Source: Adhaeribacter sp. (lineage in GTDB: Bacteria > Bacteroidota > Bacteroidia > Cytophagales > Hymenobacteraceae). From it: a DNA stretch of 13,233 nt. Below the pieces are notes generated by a model. The model was not told the DNA's origin, searched no databases, and saw only the letters and a list, made by a program, of their open reading frames with translations. Positions 1 through 9,000 of this stretch are shown here, in pieces (positions within the stretch are counted from its first letter, which is position 1; each line of letters opens with the position of its first letter). The position numbers and the translations under genes are program-made. Location of the stretch: assembly GCA_028288395.1 (NCBI GenBank), contig JAQBNV010000306.1, forward strand, positions 1 through 13,233, written 5' to 3'.

Positions 1-187
1 AGGGCATTTTTCGCCGTTGGTTATAAAATTCGAGAACCAGCTCCGGATCTTGTTGCCAGCCTTCCGGCGATGCTACTGCCATCACATCATGGCCTTCCCA
101 CAAACCATTCGCATCTCTAAAGGTTGCAATCCCGCTTTCGGCACTAATACCAGCACCGCTTAAAACCACTAGTTTTTTCTTTACCAT
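1..187 (-). CDS. cobB: Sir2-family NAD-dependent protein deacylase, CobB/SIRT5 type (N-terminal 62 residues; runs off the window)
   Basis: Sirtuins use NAD+ to remove acyl groups from lysines in cytoplasmic proteins. Reading the minus strand from the ATG at 187-185 gives an uninterrupted 62 codons to the window edge. The start of the Rossmann fold is clear: a [18 protein letters not shown] block at residues 3-20 (the NAD-binding GAGIS motif), then [11 protein letters not shown] at 22-32. Residues 54-59 read FYNQRR. This places Tyr55 and Arg58 in the Y-x-x-R arrangement that in CobB and SIRT5 recognises acidic acyl groups, so desuccinylase or demalonylase activity is plausible (inference from the family). 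The zinc-binding and catalytic His regions lie outside the window. It sits just downstream of topA on the same strand, only 13 bp after the T-run of the topA terminator, so its promoter is not obvious. There is no clear Shine-Dalgarno, and the start is fixed by family alignment. Confidence 0.9.
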   Translation of the reverse strand, partial: MVKKKLVVLSGAGISAESGIATFRDANGLWEGHDVMAVASPEGWQQDPELVLEFYNQRRKMP

Positions 188-197
188 GCGCTAACCG

Positions 198-256
198 TTT
201 AAAAAAAAACCTCTAACCTTAATTTTCTTCGGAGGAAAAAATATAAAGTTAGAGGT
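198..256 (-). terminator. Rho-independent terminator of topA
   Basis: The + strand shows the arms ACCTCTAAC (209-217) and GTTAGAGGT (248-256), a perfect 9-bp inverted repeat. On the minus strand the hairpin is followed at once by nine T residues (209-201), the classic intrinsic terminator layout, 20 nt after the topA stop. The 30-nt loop holds a second small stem around a C-UUCG-G-like tetraloop. Orientation fits termination of topA. The next gene on the strand starts at 187, so any read-through would feed it. Confidence 0.85.
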
Positions 257-275
257 CTAAAAATATAATGGGTTT

Positions 276-2705
276 TTATTTCTTTTTGCTTGCCGTTACC
301 GCTTTTTTAGTTGTAGCAGCCGTTTTTTTCTTCGGGGCAGCTTTCTTTTTGGGTGCTTCTTTTTCGGGCTTTTCAGCTACGGCTTTCTTCTTGAAGCCTC
401 CCCGGGCCGGTTTGTCAGGGGTCTGCTCAGCCAGAACCAGACATTCTTCTAAAGTAAGTTCGCTTGGTTCTTTTCCTTTCGGAATTTTTACGTTCTTCTT
501 GCTCACCACAATGTAAGGGCCGAAGCGTCCGTTTAAAACCTGTACATCGGGGTTTTCGGCAAAAGTCTTGATGCACTTTTCAGCATCTGCTTTACGTTTT
601 CCTTCTATAATGGCGATGGCTTCTTCTGCATTAACCGTGAAAGGATCGTACTGTTTAGGTAAAGAGTAAAATTTACCCTCGTGTTTAATAAAAGGCCCAA
701 AGCGGCCAATGGCTGCTGTCATTTCTTTATCTTCGAAGAGGCCAATGTTGCGGGGTAATTTAAATAGTTCTAAACCTTCTTCGAGCGAAATACTTTCTAA
801 AAATTGACCTTTGCGTAAACTAGCGTAGGTCGGTTTTTCTGTTTTTTCCTCATTTTCTTCGCCCAACTGCACATAAGGACCAAAACGGCCAAGTTTAGCC
901 AATACTTTCTTGCCGGTCACGGGGTCGGTTCCCAATTCCCGGGCGCCGCTTACCGCCGACCGCTCGATATGCTGGCTCGATTCGATGGTTTCGTGGAAAG
1001 GCCCGTAAAAATTTTCGAGCATCTTTTCCCATTGTTTTTTGCCAGACGCTATCTGGTCAAATTCTTCTTCTACTTTAGCCGTGAAAGAATAATCAATAAT
1101 GGTCGGAAAATAATCTTCCAGAAAATCATTTACCACCATCGCCATATCGGTCGGGAATAGTTTTGATTTTTCGGCGCCCGTAATTTCGGTTCTGGTTTCG
1201 GTGTGCAATTGGTCCTGGGCCAAGGTTAAAACCTGGTATGCCCGCTCTTTCCCTTCCCGGTTATCTTTTTCGACGTATCCGCGTTTCTGAATCGTAGAAA
1301 TAGTGGGGGCGTAGGTAGAAGGCCGGCCTATTCCCATTTCCTCCAGCTTTTTTACGAGGCTTGCTTCTGTGTAGCGGGGGGCCGGCCGCGAAAACCGTTG
1401 GGTAGCCTGTAACCGATCCAGTTGCAACACCCTCCCTACGGCTAAAGGTGGCAGCATCCCTTTTATATCATCGTTCTGCTCGCCATCGTCTTTCGATTCA
1501 ATATATACTTTCAGGAATCCTTCGAAGGTCACCACCTCGCCGGTTGCTACCAATTTGGTGTTGGGCAGGGTAGAAATGCCAATGGTAGCCGTAGTTTTTT
1601 CAATGACCGCATCGGCCATTTGAGAAGCAATGGCCCGCTTCCAGATTAGTTCGTACAGCCGTTGTTCGCTGCGGTCTTCGCTGCCTTGTTTTGCGTTAAA
1701 ATCGGTAGGCCGGATGGCTTCGTGAGCTTCCTGAGCCGAACCGGATTTGGTTTTATATTGGCGGGTTTTGGCATAATCTTCGCCGAAAGCGCGGGTGATT
1801 TCGGTGGCGGCGTTGTTTATCGCTTCCTGCGACAAAAGCGTGGAGTCCGTCCGCATATAGGAGATCTTACCGGCTTCGTAAAGCTTTTGGGCCAGGTTCA
1901 TGGTCTGGGCTACCGAGTAACCCATTTTGCGGCTGGCTTCCTGCTGCAGGGTAGAGGTTGTGAAAGGAGCTGCCGGACTTCTCTTGGTAGGCTTCTTTTC
2001 AACGTTTTCTACGGTATATTCCGCGCCTTTACAATTTTCCAGAAAAGCCTGGGCTTCGGCCTGGGTTTTAAAGCGGGTTGGCAGTTCAGCCTCCAGCTTT
2101 TTCCCATCCATGGTTAAAAAAGCCACTACTTTAAAGGCAGATTCTGCTTTAAACTTTTCAATTTCCCGCTCGCGTTCCACTACCAACCGCACGGCTACCG
2201 ATTGCACGCGCCCGGCCGAAAGACCGGTTTTGATTTTTTTCCAGAGGATAGGCGAAAGTTCAAAACCAACCAGGCGATCGAGTACCCGGCGCGCTTGCTG
2301 GGCATTCACCCGGTTTATATCTATCGCCCGGGGCGATTCAATAGCGTTTAGAATTGCATTTTTAGTAATTTCCCGGAAAACAATGCGCCGGGTTTTGGCA
2401 TCGTTTAGATTCAAAGCTTCGGATAAGTGCCACGAGATGGCTTCGCCCTCGCGGTCATCATCCGATGCCAGCCAAACAATTTCGGCTTCTTTGGCTAATT
2501 TTTTCAGCTGCGCAATTATTTCTTTTTTATCTGCCGAAACTACATAGGTTGGTTTAAAGCCATTTTTTATATCAATGGCATTATTGTCTTTCGGCAAATC
2601 ACGCACGTGTCCAAAACTGGATTTAACGATAAAATCCTTCCCCAAATAACCTTCTATCGTTTTGGCTTTCGCCGGTGACTCTACTATTACTAAATTTTTA
2701 ATCAT
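276..2705 (-). CDS. topA: DNA topoisomerase I (type IA), Bacteroidota form with C-terminal repeats
   Basis: Relaxes negatively supercoiled DNA by single-strand cleavage and passage, via a 5'-phosphotyrosine link. The 809-residue product opens with the TOPRIM domain: VIVESPAKAKTIEGYLG at about residues 6-22 with the catalytic Glu9, and the acidic metal-binding run SDDDREGE at 81-88. The cleavage-site motif SYMRTDSTL at 282-290 gives active-site Tyr283 (Tyr319 in E. coli). RPSTYAPTISTIQKRGYV, typical of the family, follows in the C-terminal part of the core. Instead of the four-Cys zinc fingers of E. coli TopA, the C-terminus has about three glycine-rich GRFGPY/F repeats (topoisomerase C-terminal repeat type), then a lysine/alanine-rich tail of about 40 residues that probably adds non-specific DNA binding. 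The start is the MIKNLVIVESPAKAK-type N-terminus expected for TopA. No strong Shine-Dalgarno is seen. It ends 20 nt before a strong terminator. Confidence 0.98.
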   Translation of the reverse strand: MIKNLVIVESPAKAKTIEGYLGKDFIVKSSFGHVRDLPKDNNAIDIKNGFKPTYVVSADKKEIIAQLKKLAKEAEIVWLASDDDREGEAISWHLSEALNLNDAKTRRIVFREITKNAILNAIESPRAIDINRVNAQQARRVLDRLVGFELSPILWKKIKTGLSAGRVQSVAVRLVVEREREIEKFKAESAFKVVAFLTMDGKKLEAELPTRFKTQAEAQAFLENCKGAEYTVENVEKKPTKRSPAAPFTTSTLQQEASRKMGYSVAQTMNLAQKLYEAGKISYMRTDSTLLSQEAINNAATEITRAFGEDYAKTRQYKTKSGSAQEAHEAIRPTDFNAKQGSEDRSEQRLYELIWKRAIASQMADAVIEKTTATIGISTLPNTKLVATGEVVTFEGFLKVYIESKDDGEQNDDIKGMLPPLAVGRVLQLDRLQATQRFSRPAPRYTEASLVKKLEEMGIGRPSTYAPTISTIQKRGYVEKDNREGKERAYQVLTLAQDQLHTETRTEITGAEKSKLFPTDMAMVVNDFLEDYFPTIIDYSFTAKVEEEFDQIASGKKQWEKMLENFYGPFHETIESSQHIERSAVSGARELGTDPVTGKKVLAKLGRFGPYVQLGEENEEKTEKPTYASLRKGQFLESISLEEGLELFKLPRNIGLFEDKEMTAAIGRFGPFIKHEGKFYSLPKQYDPFTVNAEEAIAIIEGKRKADAEKCIKTFAENPDVQVLNGRFGPYIVVSKKNVKIPKGKEPSELTLEECLVLAEQTPDKPARGGFKKKAVAEKPEKEAPKKKAAPKKKTAATTKKAVTASKKK

Positions 2706-2808
2706 TCTTTATTATACTATAAATCCGACCCTTCAAGCCAATTTTGTTCAAAGATGTATATTTTTTTTTAAATAAAACAACTGCTCACCGCCTCGAAAAA
2801 TCCCGAAA

Positions 2809-2825
2809 GTTCTTATAGTAAGAAC
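2809..2825. promoter_or_regulatory. 17-bp perfect dyad, possible operator upstream of topA
   Basis: GTTCTTA-TAG-TAAGAAC is a perfect 7-3-7 inverted repeat lying 104 bp upstream of the topA start codon. Its size and short spacer fit a binding site for a dimeric regulator better than an RNA terminator, and no T-run follows on either strand. No regulator is identified. A dyad of this size could occur by chance in 950 bp of AT-rich DNA. Confidence 0.3.
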
Positions 2826-3358
2826 CCTTTGTATTAGTTAAGCCGACAAAAGTGCCACTAATTATAAGTTAATTAATGGTATTAAGCGCCAGATTTGGGC
2901 TCTCCTTTATTTAGACAAAAATGGCTGCCTTTTTGGTGCTGAAATTATCCCAAACCGCCAGCCATTGCCGGTGCAAACGCGTACCTGTACCTTATTATAA
3001 AACCTTACTATTTAAAACTAAACAGGTCTAAATAACAGATAAACACGCTTTAAAATTATTTTGCCAATATTTCGTCTCTTAAATTATTCCTGGTTATGAT
3101 AATTTTTGAGCAAGATGGTAAAGGTCAAAGCAGGTTGCCAAAATCAAGCCAGAATTTACACTTTATTAAAGCTCGAATACGGATAATTCAGCCTTTCCTT
3201 TGCCGGCTACCTGACTAACAGGAATGCAAGTATGGATTGAGGACTATAAATATAATATTTTTTCTTTTATCAAGAGCTAATATTTTAAATTTAAATCTGA
3301 AATCTCAGGAAAGTCGAGGATAGTGAAGATTAAGTTAGCTGCTAAGCTTTAAGTCCAT

Positions 3359-3387
3359 AAACTAAAATATTGCCTAAATATTAGTTT
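3359..3387. repeat. Imperfect inverted repeat in the topA/ParA spacer
   Basis: AAACTA (3359-3364) pairs with TAGTTT (3382-3387), and ATATT (3367-3371) pairs with AATAT (3377-3381). This leaves a 2-nt bulge and a 5-nt loop: 11 base pairs, almost all A-T. It could form a weak RNA hairpin or be a protein site. Nothing around it gives a function. Confidence 0.3.
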
Positions 3388-3654
3388 TCGGAGAATGTGA
3401 GAAATAATAGCTGAACTTACCGGACCAGGTTAACCAAATTTCAATATACAATTATACTGGTAATCAGATTATTCCGCTACGGCGCCTTTCCAACAGAAAT
3501 GTTTTTGTAATTTTAGCCTAAAATAGGCGGAAAAAGAATTGATAACTACCTTAAAAATCACAAGATTTGTAGTTGGATAAATGTTTAAATTTTCCTTGCA
3601 AGCGCACTACCTGAAGCAACCGCCTAAATCCTTAATAATATTTTCTTTAGCAGA

Positions 3655-4404
3655 ATGGCACCAAAAATAGTATCTGTGATTAACCAGAAAGGAGGCACAG
3701 GGAAAACTACCACCACCATAAATTTAGGAAGTGCCTTAAGCAAAGCCGGTAAAAAAATATTGCTCATCGACCTTGATCCCCAGGCCAATCTTTCCTATTC
3801 GTTAGGGGTAGAGGAACCCGAAGGTACGCTGGCAGATGTATTTACCGATAATAAAAAGTTAAAAGAAATAATTAAGCAGCAGGGCAACCTGAGTATCGCA
3901 CCGGGTTCGAACGAACTGGTGGATATTGAAATTTCTTTAGTTAACCAACCTGAAAGGGAAAAGTTTCTGAAAAATATTTTAGCCGAGGTTAAAGGCTACG
4001 ATTATATTTTAATAGATTGTCCGCCTTCGCTCTCGCTGCTGACAGTGAATGCTCTGGTCGCTTCCGATGAAGTGGTAATCCCGCTGCAAATGGAGGTTTT
4101 AACCCTTCAGGGATTGGGCCAGATTCTGAATACGGTAAAACAGGTTCGCACGGCTTTCAATCCTAAGTTGAATGTGAAAGGCATTGTGGTGGTCATGTAT
4201 GATAAAAGACGTAAACTCAGTTCGGAGATTCAGGAATACCTGGAGCAGAATGTAGCGGAAAAGATATTTAAAACCCGGATTCGCTTAAACGTAAAACTGG
4301 CCGAAGCGCCTTCTTTTGGCAAAAGTGTGCTGGATTATGATCCGGGTTCTTACGGAGCTCAGGATTACAAGGCTTTGGCAGCCGAATTTTTAAAAACAAA
4401 ATAA
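3655..4404 (+). CDS. Orphan ParA/Soj-family P-loop ATPase, probable positioning factor for the chemosensory array
   Basis: A 249-residue ATPase that by family binds DNA non-specifically as an ATP dimer and moves or spaces a cargo on the nucleoid. The deviant Walker A is at residues 12-19 (KGGTGKTT; signature lysine K12, P-loop lysine K18). The A' motif LLIDLDPQ is at 36-43, and the Walker B motif ILIDCPPS at 118-125 (Asp121). The C-terminal LNVKLAEAPSFGKSV block at about 211-225 is typical of Soj-type ParA. There is no N-terminal helix-turn-helix, so this is the short chromosomal or cargo type. No ParB follows. The next gene is a giant soluble chemoreceptor and then che genes, as for PpfA in Rhodobacter sphaeroides, where a ParA homologue distributes cytoplasmic chemoreceptor clusters. 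That role here is inferred from context. The ATG is followed directly by the first beta strand; no clear Shine-Dalgarno is seen. Confidence 0.93.
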   Translation: MAPKIVSVINQKGGTGKTTTTINLGSALSKAGKKILLIDLDPQANLSYSLGVEEPEGTLADVFTDNKKLKEIIKQQGNLSIAPGSNELVDIEISLVNQPEREKFLKNILAEVKGYDYILIDCPPSLSLLTVNALVASDEVVIPLQMEVLTLQGLGQILNTVKQVRTAFNPKLNVKGIVVVMYDKRRKLSSEIQEYLEQNVAEKIFKTRIRLNVKLAEAPSFGKSVLDYDPGSYGAQDYKALAAEFLKTK

Positions 4405-4406
4405 TT

Positions 4407-4442
4407 CGTTTATTTACAAACCAAAAATAAACGGCCTGGTTT
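4407..4442 (+). promoter_or_regulatory. Hairpin with overlapping second stem between ParA and the receptor gene
   Basis: CGTTTATTT (4407-4415) and AAATAAACG (4425-4433) form a perfect 9-bp stem with a 9-nt loop, starting just after the ParA stop. Six loop bases, AAACCA (4418-4423), are also complementary to TGGTTT (4437-4442), so an alternative stem or a partial pseudoknot is possible. No T-run follows, so it is not a standard terminator. It could attenuate or stabilise mRNA between the two genes, or be chance in AT-rich sequence. Confidence 0.35.
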
Positions 4443-4481
4443 ATAACTTTCCATTTAGTTTAAAATACATAAGCTGAAAAC

Positions 4482-6056
4482 ATGGCTTTAGGAAAAAACA
4501 TGAAGTTGAATAAAGATAAGCTGATTGCTCAACCAGATAAAAATGATTTGGAACAGGTACCAGCTGCGGAAAAGGAAGCCGTCAATCTGCCTACTGCACC
4601 TGAAACCCCGGTTACTTCGCCGGTACCGCCTTCGCCATCGCGGCGGAACGGAACACGGGCCAAAGCGGCGCCAGACGACGCGGCAACCCTGACGGCATCG
4701 GTCAATCCACGGAAAGAGGCCGGACCGTCCGCCCACAGGAATTCAGCTAATGGAACAAATGGATACAACCGGCCGGATATTTCGAATAGCGATTATGTAA
4801 ATGAACAACTGAACCGCGTTTTGTTTGCTCTGGATGCCTTTAAAAAAGGCGATATTTCGGTGAGGCTAACGAAACAGCATAACGATATTTTTGCCGATAT
4901 AGCCGAAGCTTATAACTCGATGGTGGAAATGATCGGAGGAGTAGGTGGTGAGGTATCCCGGATTTCGAAAGTAGCCGGGGTAGAAGGTAACCTCAAAGCC
5001 CGGGCTTCTGCTGAAAATGCCGCCGGCTTCTGGAAAGACATGATCAATAATATCAACGGTCTGGTCGATTCTATTGCGGTTCCGGTTTTAGAAGTAGGTA
5101 AAGTACTGAAGAATATTTCCCGCGGTAATCTCGACGAAAGCTTTCAGATTCCGGTATCCGGCGACTTTAAAGTGATGGCCGAAACGATTAACCGTACCAT
5201 CGATAACCTGAATATTTTTGCCGGGGAAGTTACGCGGGTAGCCTTGGAAGTAGGTTCTGAAGGAAAGCTGGGCGGACAGGCCACGGTACCCAATGTGGCG
5301 GGCGTCTGGAAAGAGCTGACCGATAACGTAAATACCATGGCCAGCAACCTGACCCTGCAGGTACGCGATATTGCCAACGTTGCTACGGCCGTAGCACGGG
5401 GTGACCTGAGCCAGAAAATCACGGTGGATGTAAAAGGCGAAATGCTGCAACTGAAAGAGAACATCAATCAGATGGTTGACTCGCTGAATATTTTTGGGGA
5501 TGAAGTAACCCGCGTGGCTTTTGAAGTAGGCACCGAAGGTAAATTAGGTGGGCAGGCCCGGGTACCCAATGTAGGCGGTACTTGGAAAGTGCTGACCGAT
5601 AACGTAAATACCATGGCCAGTAACCTTACCAGCCAGGTACGCGATATTGCCAACGTAGCCACCGCCGTAGCCAAAGGCGATTTGCGGCAAAAAATTACGG
5701 TAAATGTAAAAGGCGAAATGTTGCAGCTGAAGGAGAATATCAACCAGATGGTGGACTCGCTGAATATTTTCGCCGACGAAGTTACCCGCGTGGCTTTTGA
5801 AGTAGGTACCGAAGGGCGCCTGGGTGGCCAGGCCAATGTGCCTAATGTAGCGGGCGTGTGGAAAGCGTTGACTGACAATGTTAATTATATGGGTAGTAAC
5901 CTCACCAGCCAGGTGCGCGATATTGCCAACGTTGCCACAGCCGTAGCGAAAGGTGATTTAAGTCAGAAAATTACCGTAGATGTTCGCGGCGAAATGTTGC
6001 AACTGAAGGAGAATATCAACCAGATGGTGGACTCCTTGAATATTTTTTGCGGATGA
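4482..6056 (+). CDS. Receptor, N-terminal fragment before the frameshift (disordered tail, lone HAMP, units 1-4)
   Basis: The 524-residue frame starts at the ATG at 4482; a second Met seven codons in (4500) could also serve. Residues 1-20 are basic (LGKN, KLNKDK). Residues 20-105 are rich in Pro, Ala, Thr and Asn and look disordered. The DNA here (about 4600-4760) is more GC-rich than its flanks. A first HAMP-like module with KKGDISVRL follows, then four 92-residue units from residue 156. The frame ends at TGA 6054-6056 after NIFCG, where every other core unit reads on through IF/VF into (A/G)(D/G/N)EVTRV. This shows that the stop is produced by the shift and is not the natural end. Without the C-terminal part this fragment has no signalling tip and could not activate CheA. 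The gene lies 77 bp after ParA and is probably co-transcribed with it. Confidence 0.85.
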   Translation: MALGKNMKLNKDKLIAQPDKNDLEQVPAAEKEAVNLPTAPETPVTSPVPPSPSRRNGTRAKAAPDDAATLTASVNPRKEAGPSAHRNSANGTNGYNRPDISNSDYVNEQLNRVLFALDAFKKGDISVRLTKQHNDIFADIAEAYNSMVEMIGGVGGEVSRISKVAGVEGNLKARASAENAAGFWKDMINNINGLVDSIAVPVLEVGKVLKNISRGNLDESFQIPVSGDFKVMAETINRTIDNLNIFAGEVTRVALEVGSEGKLGGQATVPNVAGVWKELTDNVNTMASNLTLQVRDIANVATAVARGDLSQKITVDVKGEMLQLKENINQMVDSLNIFGDEVTRVAFEVGTEGKLGGQARVPNVGGTWKVLTDNVNTMASNLTSQVRDIANVATAVAKGDLRQKITVNVKGEMLQLKENINQMVDSLNIFADEVTRVAFEVGTEGRLGGQANVPNVAGVWKALTDNVNYMGSNLTSQVRDIANVATAVAKGDLSQKITVDVRGEMLQLKENINQMVDSLNIFCG

Positions 6057-9000
6057 GGTAACCCGGGTGGCTCGTGAAGTGGGTACCGAAGGAAAATTAG
6101 GTGGACAAGCCAACGTGCCCAACGTGGCCGGGGTTTGGAAAGACCTGACTGAAAACGTGAATGCCATGGGCAGCAACTTGACCAGTCAGGTGCGCGATAT
6201 TGCCAACGTAGCCACGGCAGTAGCCAAAGGCGATTTAAGTCAGAAAATCACCGTAGATGTCCGTGGGGAGCTTTTGCAGCTGAAAGAAAATATTAACCAG
6301 ATGGTGGACTCGCTGAACGTGTTTGCCGGGGAAGTAACCCGGGTAGCGCTAGAGGTAGGGGCCGAAGGAATATTGGGTGGCCAGGCAAAAGTGCCGAACG
6401 TAGCCGGCGTTTGGAAAGAGTTGACCGATAATGTGAACTTTATGGCCGGTAACCTTACCAGTCAGGTGCGCGATATTGCCAACGTTGCCACCGCCGTAGC
6501 GAAAGGTGATTTAAGTCAGAAAATGACGGTAAACGTAAAAGGCGAAATCCTGGAACTGAAAAATATTCTGAACCAGATGGTAGACTCGCTGAATGTGTTT
6601 GCCGGGGAAGTAACCCGGGTAGCGCTGGAAGTAGGTACCGAAGGTAAACTGGGTGGCCAGGCCGAAGTGCCCAAAGTGGCCGGAGTATGGAAAGATTTGA
6701 CGGATAATGTGAACTCCATGGCGGGTAATTTAACCAACCAGGTGCGCGATATTGCCAACGTTGCCACGGCGGTAGCCCGGGGTGACCTGAGCCAGAAAAT
6801 AACGGTGGATGTGCGCGGCGAATTATTGCAACTGAAAGAAAATATAAATCAGATGGTAGACTCGCTGAACGTGTTTGCCGGGGAAGTTACCCGGGTGGCG
6901 CTGGAAGTGGGTACCGAAGGGAAACTGGGCGGCCAGGCCGCAGTACCCAACGTGGCTGGCGTATGGAAAGACCTGACGGATAATGTAAATGCCATGGGTA
7001 GCAACCTTACCAGCCAGGTGCGAGATATTGCAAATGTAGCCACAGCGGTAGCGCGAGGCGATTTAAGCCAGAAAATAACGGTGGATGTCCGCGGCGAAAT
7101 GCTACAGCTGAAAGAAAACATCAATCAGATGGTGGATTCGTTGAATATTTTTGCTGGTGAAGTAACCCGGGTGGCCCGCGAAGTAGGTACCGAAGGAAAG
7201 CTGGGCGGCCAGGCCGAAGTGCCCAAAGTGGCCGGGGTATGGAAAGATCTGACTGAAAACGTAAATGCCATGGGTAGTAACCTGACGGTGCAGTTGCGGG
7301 ATGTATCTAAAGTAGCAACAGCCATCGCTAACGGCGACCTGACCCAGAAAATAACAGTAGAAGTACAAGGCGAAATTCTGCAAATCAAAGATGTGATCAA
7401 CCGGATGGTGGATCAGTTAAGTTCGTTTGCTAATGAAGTAACGCGGGTTTCGCTGGAAGTAGGGGCTGAAGGAATATTGGGTGGTCAGGCGAAAGTGCCT
7501 AATGTGGCAGGCGTTTGGAAAGATTTAACCGACAACGTAAACTATATGGCCGGTAACCTTACCAGCCAGGTGCGCGATATTGCCAACGTTGCCACCGCCG
7601 TAGCCAAAGGAGATTTAAGTCAGAAAATGACGGTAAATGTGAAAGGGGAAATTCTGGAACTAAAAAATATTCTAAATCAGATGGTAGACTCGCTGAACGT
7701 GTTTGCCGGGGAAGTTACCCGGGTTTCGCGCGAGGTAGGTACCGAAGGGAAATTGGGCGGCCAAGCGACGGTGCCTAATGTGGCCGGCGTTTGGAAAGAT
7801 TTGACCGATAACGTGAACTTTATGGCGGGTAACTTAACCAGCCAGGTACGCGATATTGCCAATGTAGCCACCGCCGTAGCCAAAGGCGATTTAAGCCAGA
7901 AAATTACGGTCGATGTGCGCGGCGAATTATTGCAACTAAAGGAAAACATCAACCAAATGGTGGACTCCTTGAATATTTTTGCCGATGAAGTAACGCGGGT
8001 AGCCCGCGAAGTAGGTTCCGAAGGAAAATTAGGTGGTCAGGCGACGGTGCCTAATATTGCGGGTGTCTGGAAAGAATTAACCGTGAACGTAAACACCATG
8101 GCGGGTAACTTAACCAGCCAGGTGCGCGATATTGCCAACGTAGCCACGGCCGTGGCCCGTGGTGATTTAAGTCAGAAAATGACCGTAGAGGTAAAAGGAG
8201 ACATCCTGGAGCTGAAGAATATTCTGAACCAGATGGTAGACTCGCTGAATGTGTTTGCCGGCGAGGTAACGCGGGTAGCACAGGAAGTAGGTTCCGAAGG
8301 TCAGTTAGGCGGCCAAGCGAATGTACCAAACATCGCCGGCGTTTGGAAAGAACTGACAGTAAATGTAAATATTATGGCGGGTAATTTAACCAGCCAGGTG
8401 CGCGATATTGCCAATGTGGCCACGGCCGTGGCCCGCGGTGATTTAAGTCAGAAAATGACCGTAGAGGTGAAAGGTGAAATTCTGGAACTGAAAAATATTC
8501 TGAACCAGATGGTAGACTCACTGAATGTGTTTGCCGGGGAAGTAACCCGGGTTGCGCAGGAAGTAGGCTCCGAAGGTCAGTTAGGCGGACAGGCCGCGGT
8601 ACCTAATGTTGCCGGTGTTTGGAAAGAATTAACTGACAACGTAAACCGGATGGCTACCAACCTCACGGTTCAAGTGCGCGGGATTGTAAAAGTAGTTACC
8701 GCTGTTTCTAAAGGTGACCTTACCCAGAAATTAACCCTTGAAACGAAAGGCGAAATGGCCGATCTGGCCGATACCATCAACAACATGGTGGATGACCTGA
8801 ACCGCCTGGCGGGAGAAGTTAGCCGGGTAGCCCGGGTAGCGGGGGTAGAAGGTAAACTTACCGAAAGAGCCACCGTACTGGGTGTGAGCGGCAGTTGGAA
8901 AGAACTGGTTGATACCCTGAATGATTTGCTCGAATCAATTGTATCGCCGGTACTGGAAGTATCGCGGATTGTACGGGCCATTTCCGAAGGTGATTTAACT

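Larger units (their letters stand above)
2706..3654. other. Long AT-rich intergenic region between the divergent topA and ParA genes
   Basis: About 950 bp with no supportable gene. The longest short frames are about 36 codons (2921-3031, +) and 24 codons (3115-3186, +). Neither has a recognisable motif, and I do not believe them. The region must hold the promoters of topA (minus) and of the ParA/chemosensory block (plus). A weak candidate for the latter in the Bacteroidota style (TTTG / TAnnTTTG) is TTTG at 3566-3569 with TAAATTTT at 3586-3593, but the 16-nt spacing is short and the last base differs. The inverted repeats at 2809-2825, 3359-3387 and 3511-3528 are the only structures seen. No tRNA, rRNA or insertion-sequence end was recognised. 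Confidence 0.6.

Noticed and set aside
1662..2547. Long plus-strand open frames over topA
   Set aside because: They overlap a complete topA with all catalytic motifs and have serine/phenylalanine/arginine-rich compositions typical of shadow frames.
2921..3031. 36-codon plus-strand frame in the topA/ParA spacer
   Set aside because: Very short, no recognisable motif, no start-site support, and codon use unlike the neighbouring genes.
3305..3360. AGGAAAGTCGAGGA at 3307-3320, reminiscent of the RNase P RNA core
   Set aside because: The rest of the RNase P consensus (the conserved 3' partner with ACAGAACCCGGCTTA-like sequence and GC-rich stems) is missing, and the surrounding sequence is AT-rich and unstructured.
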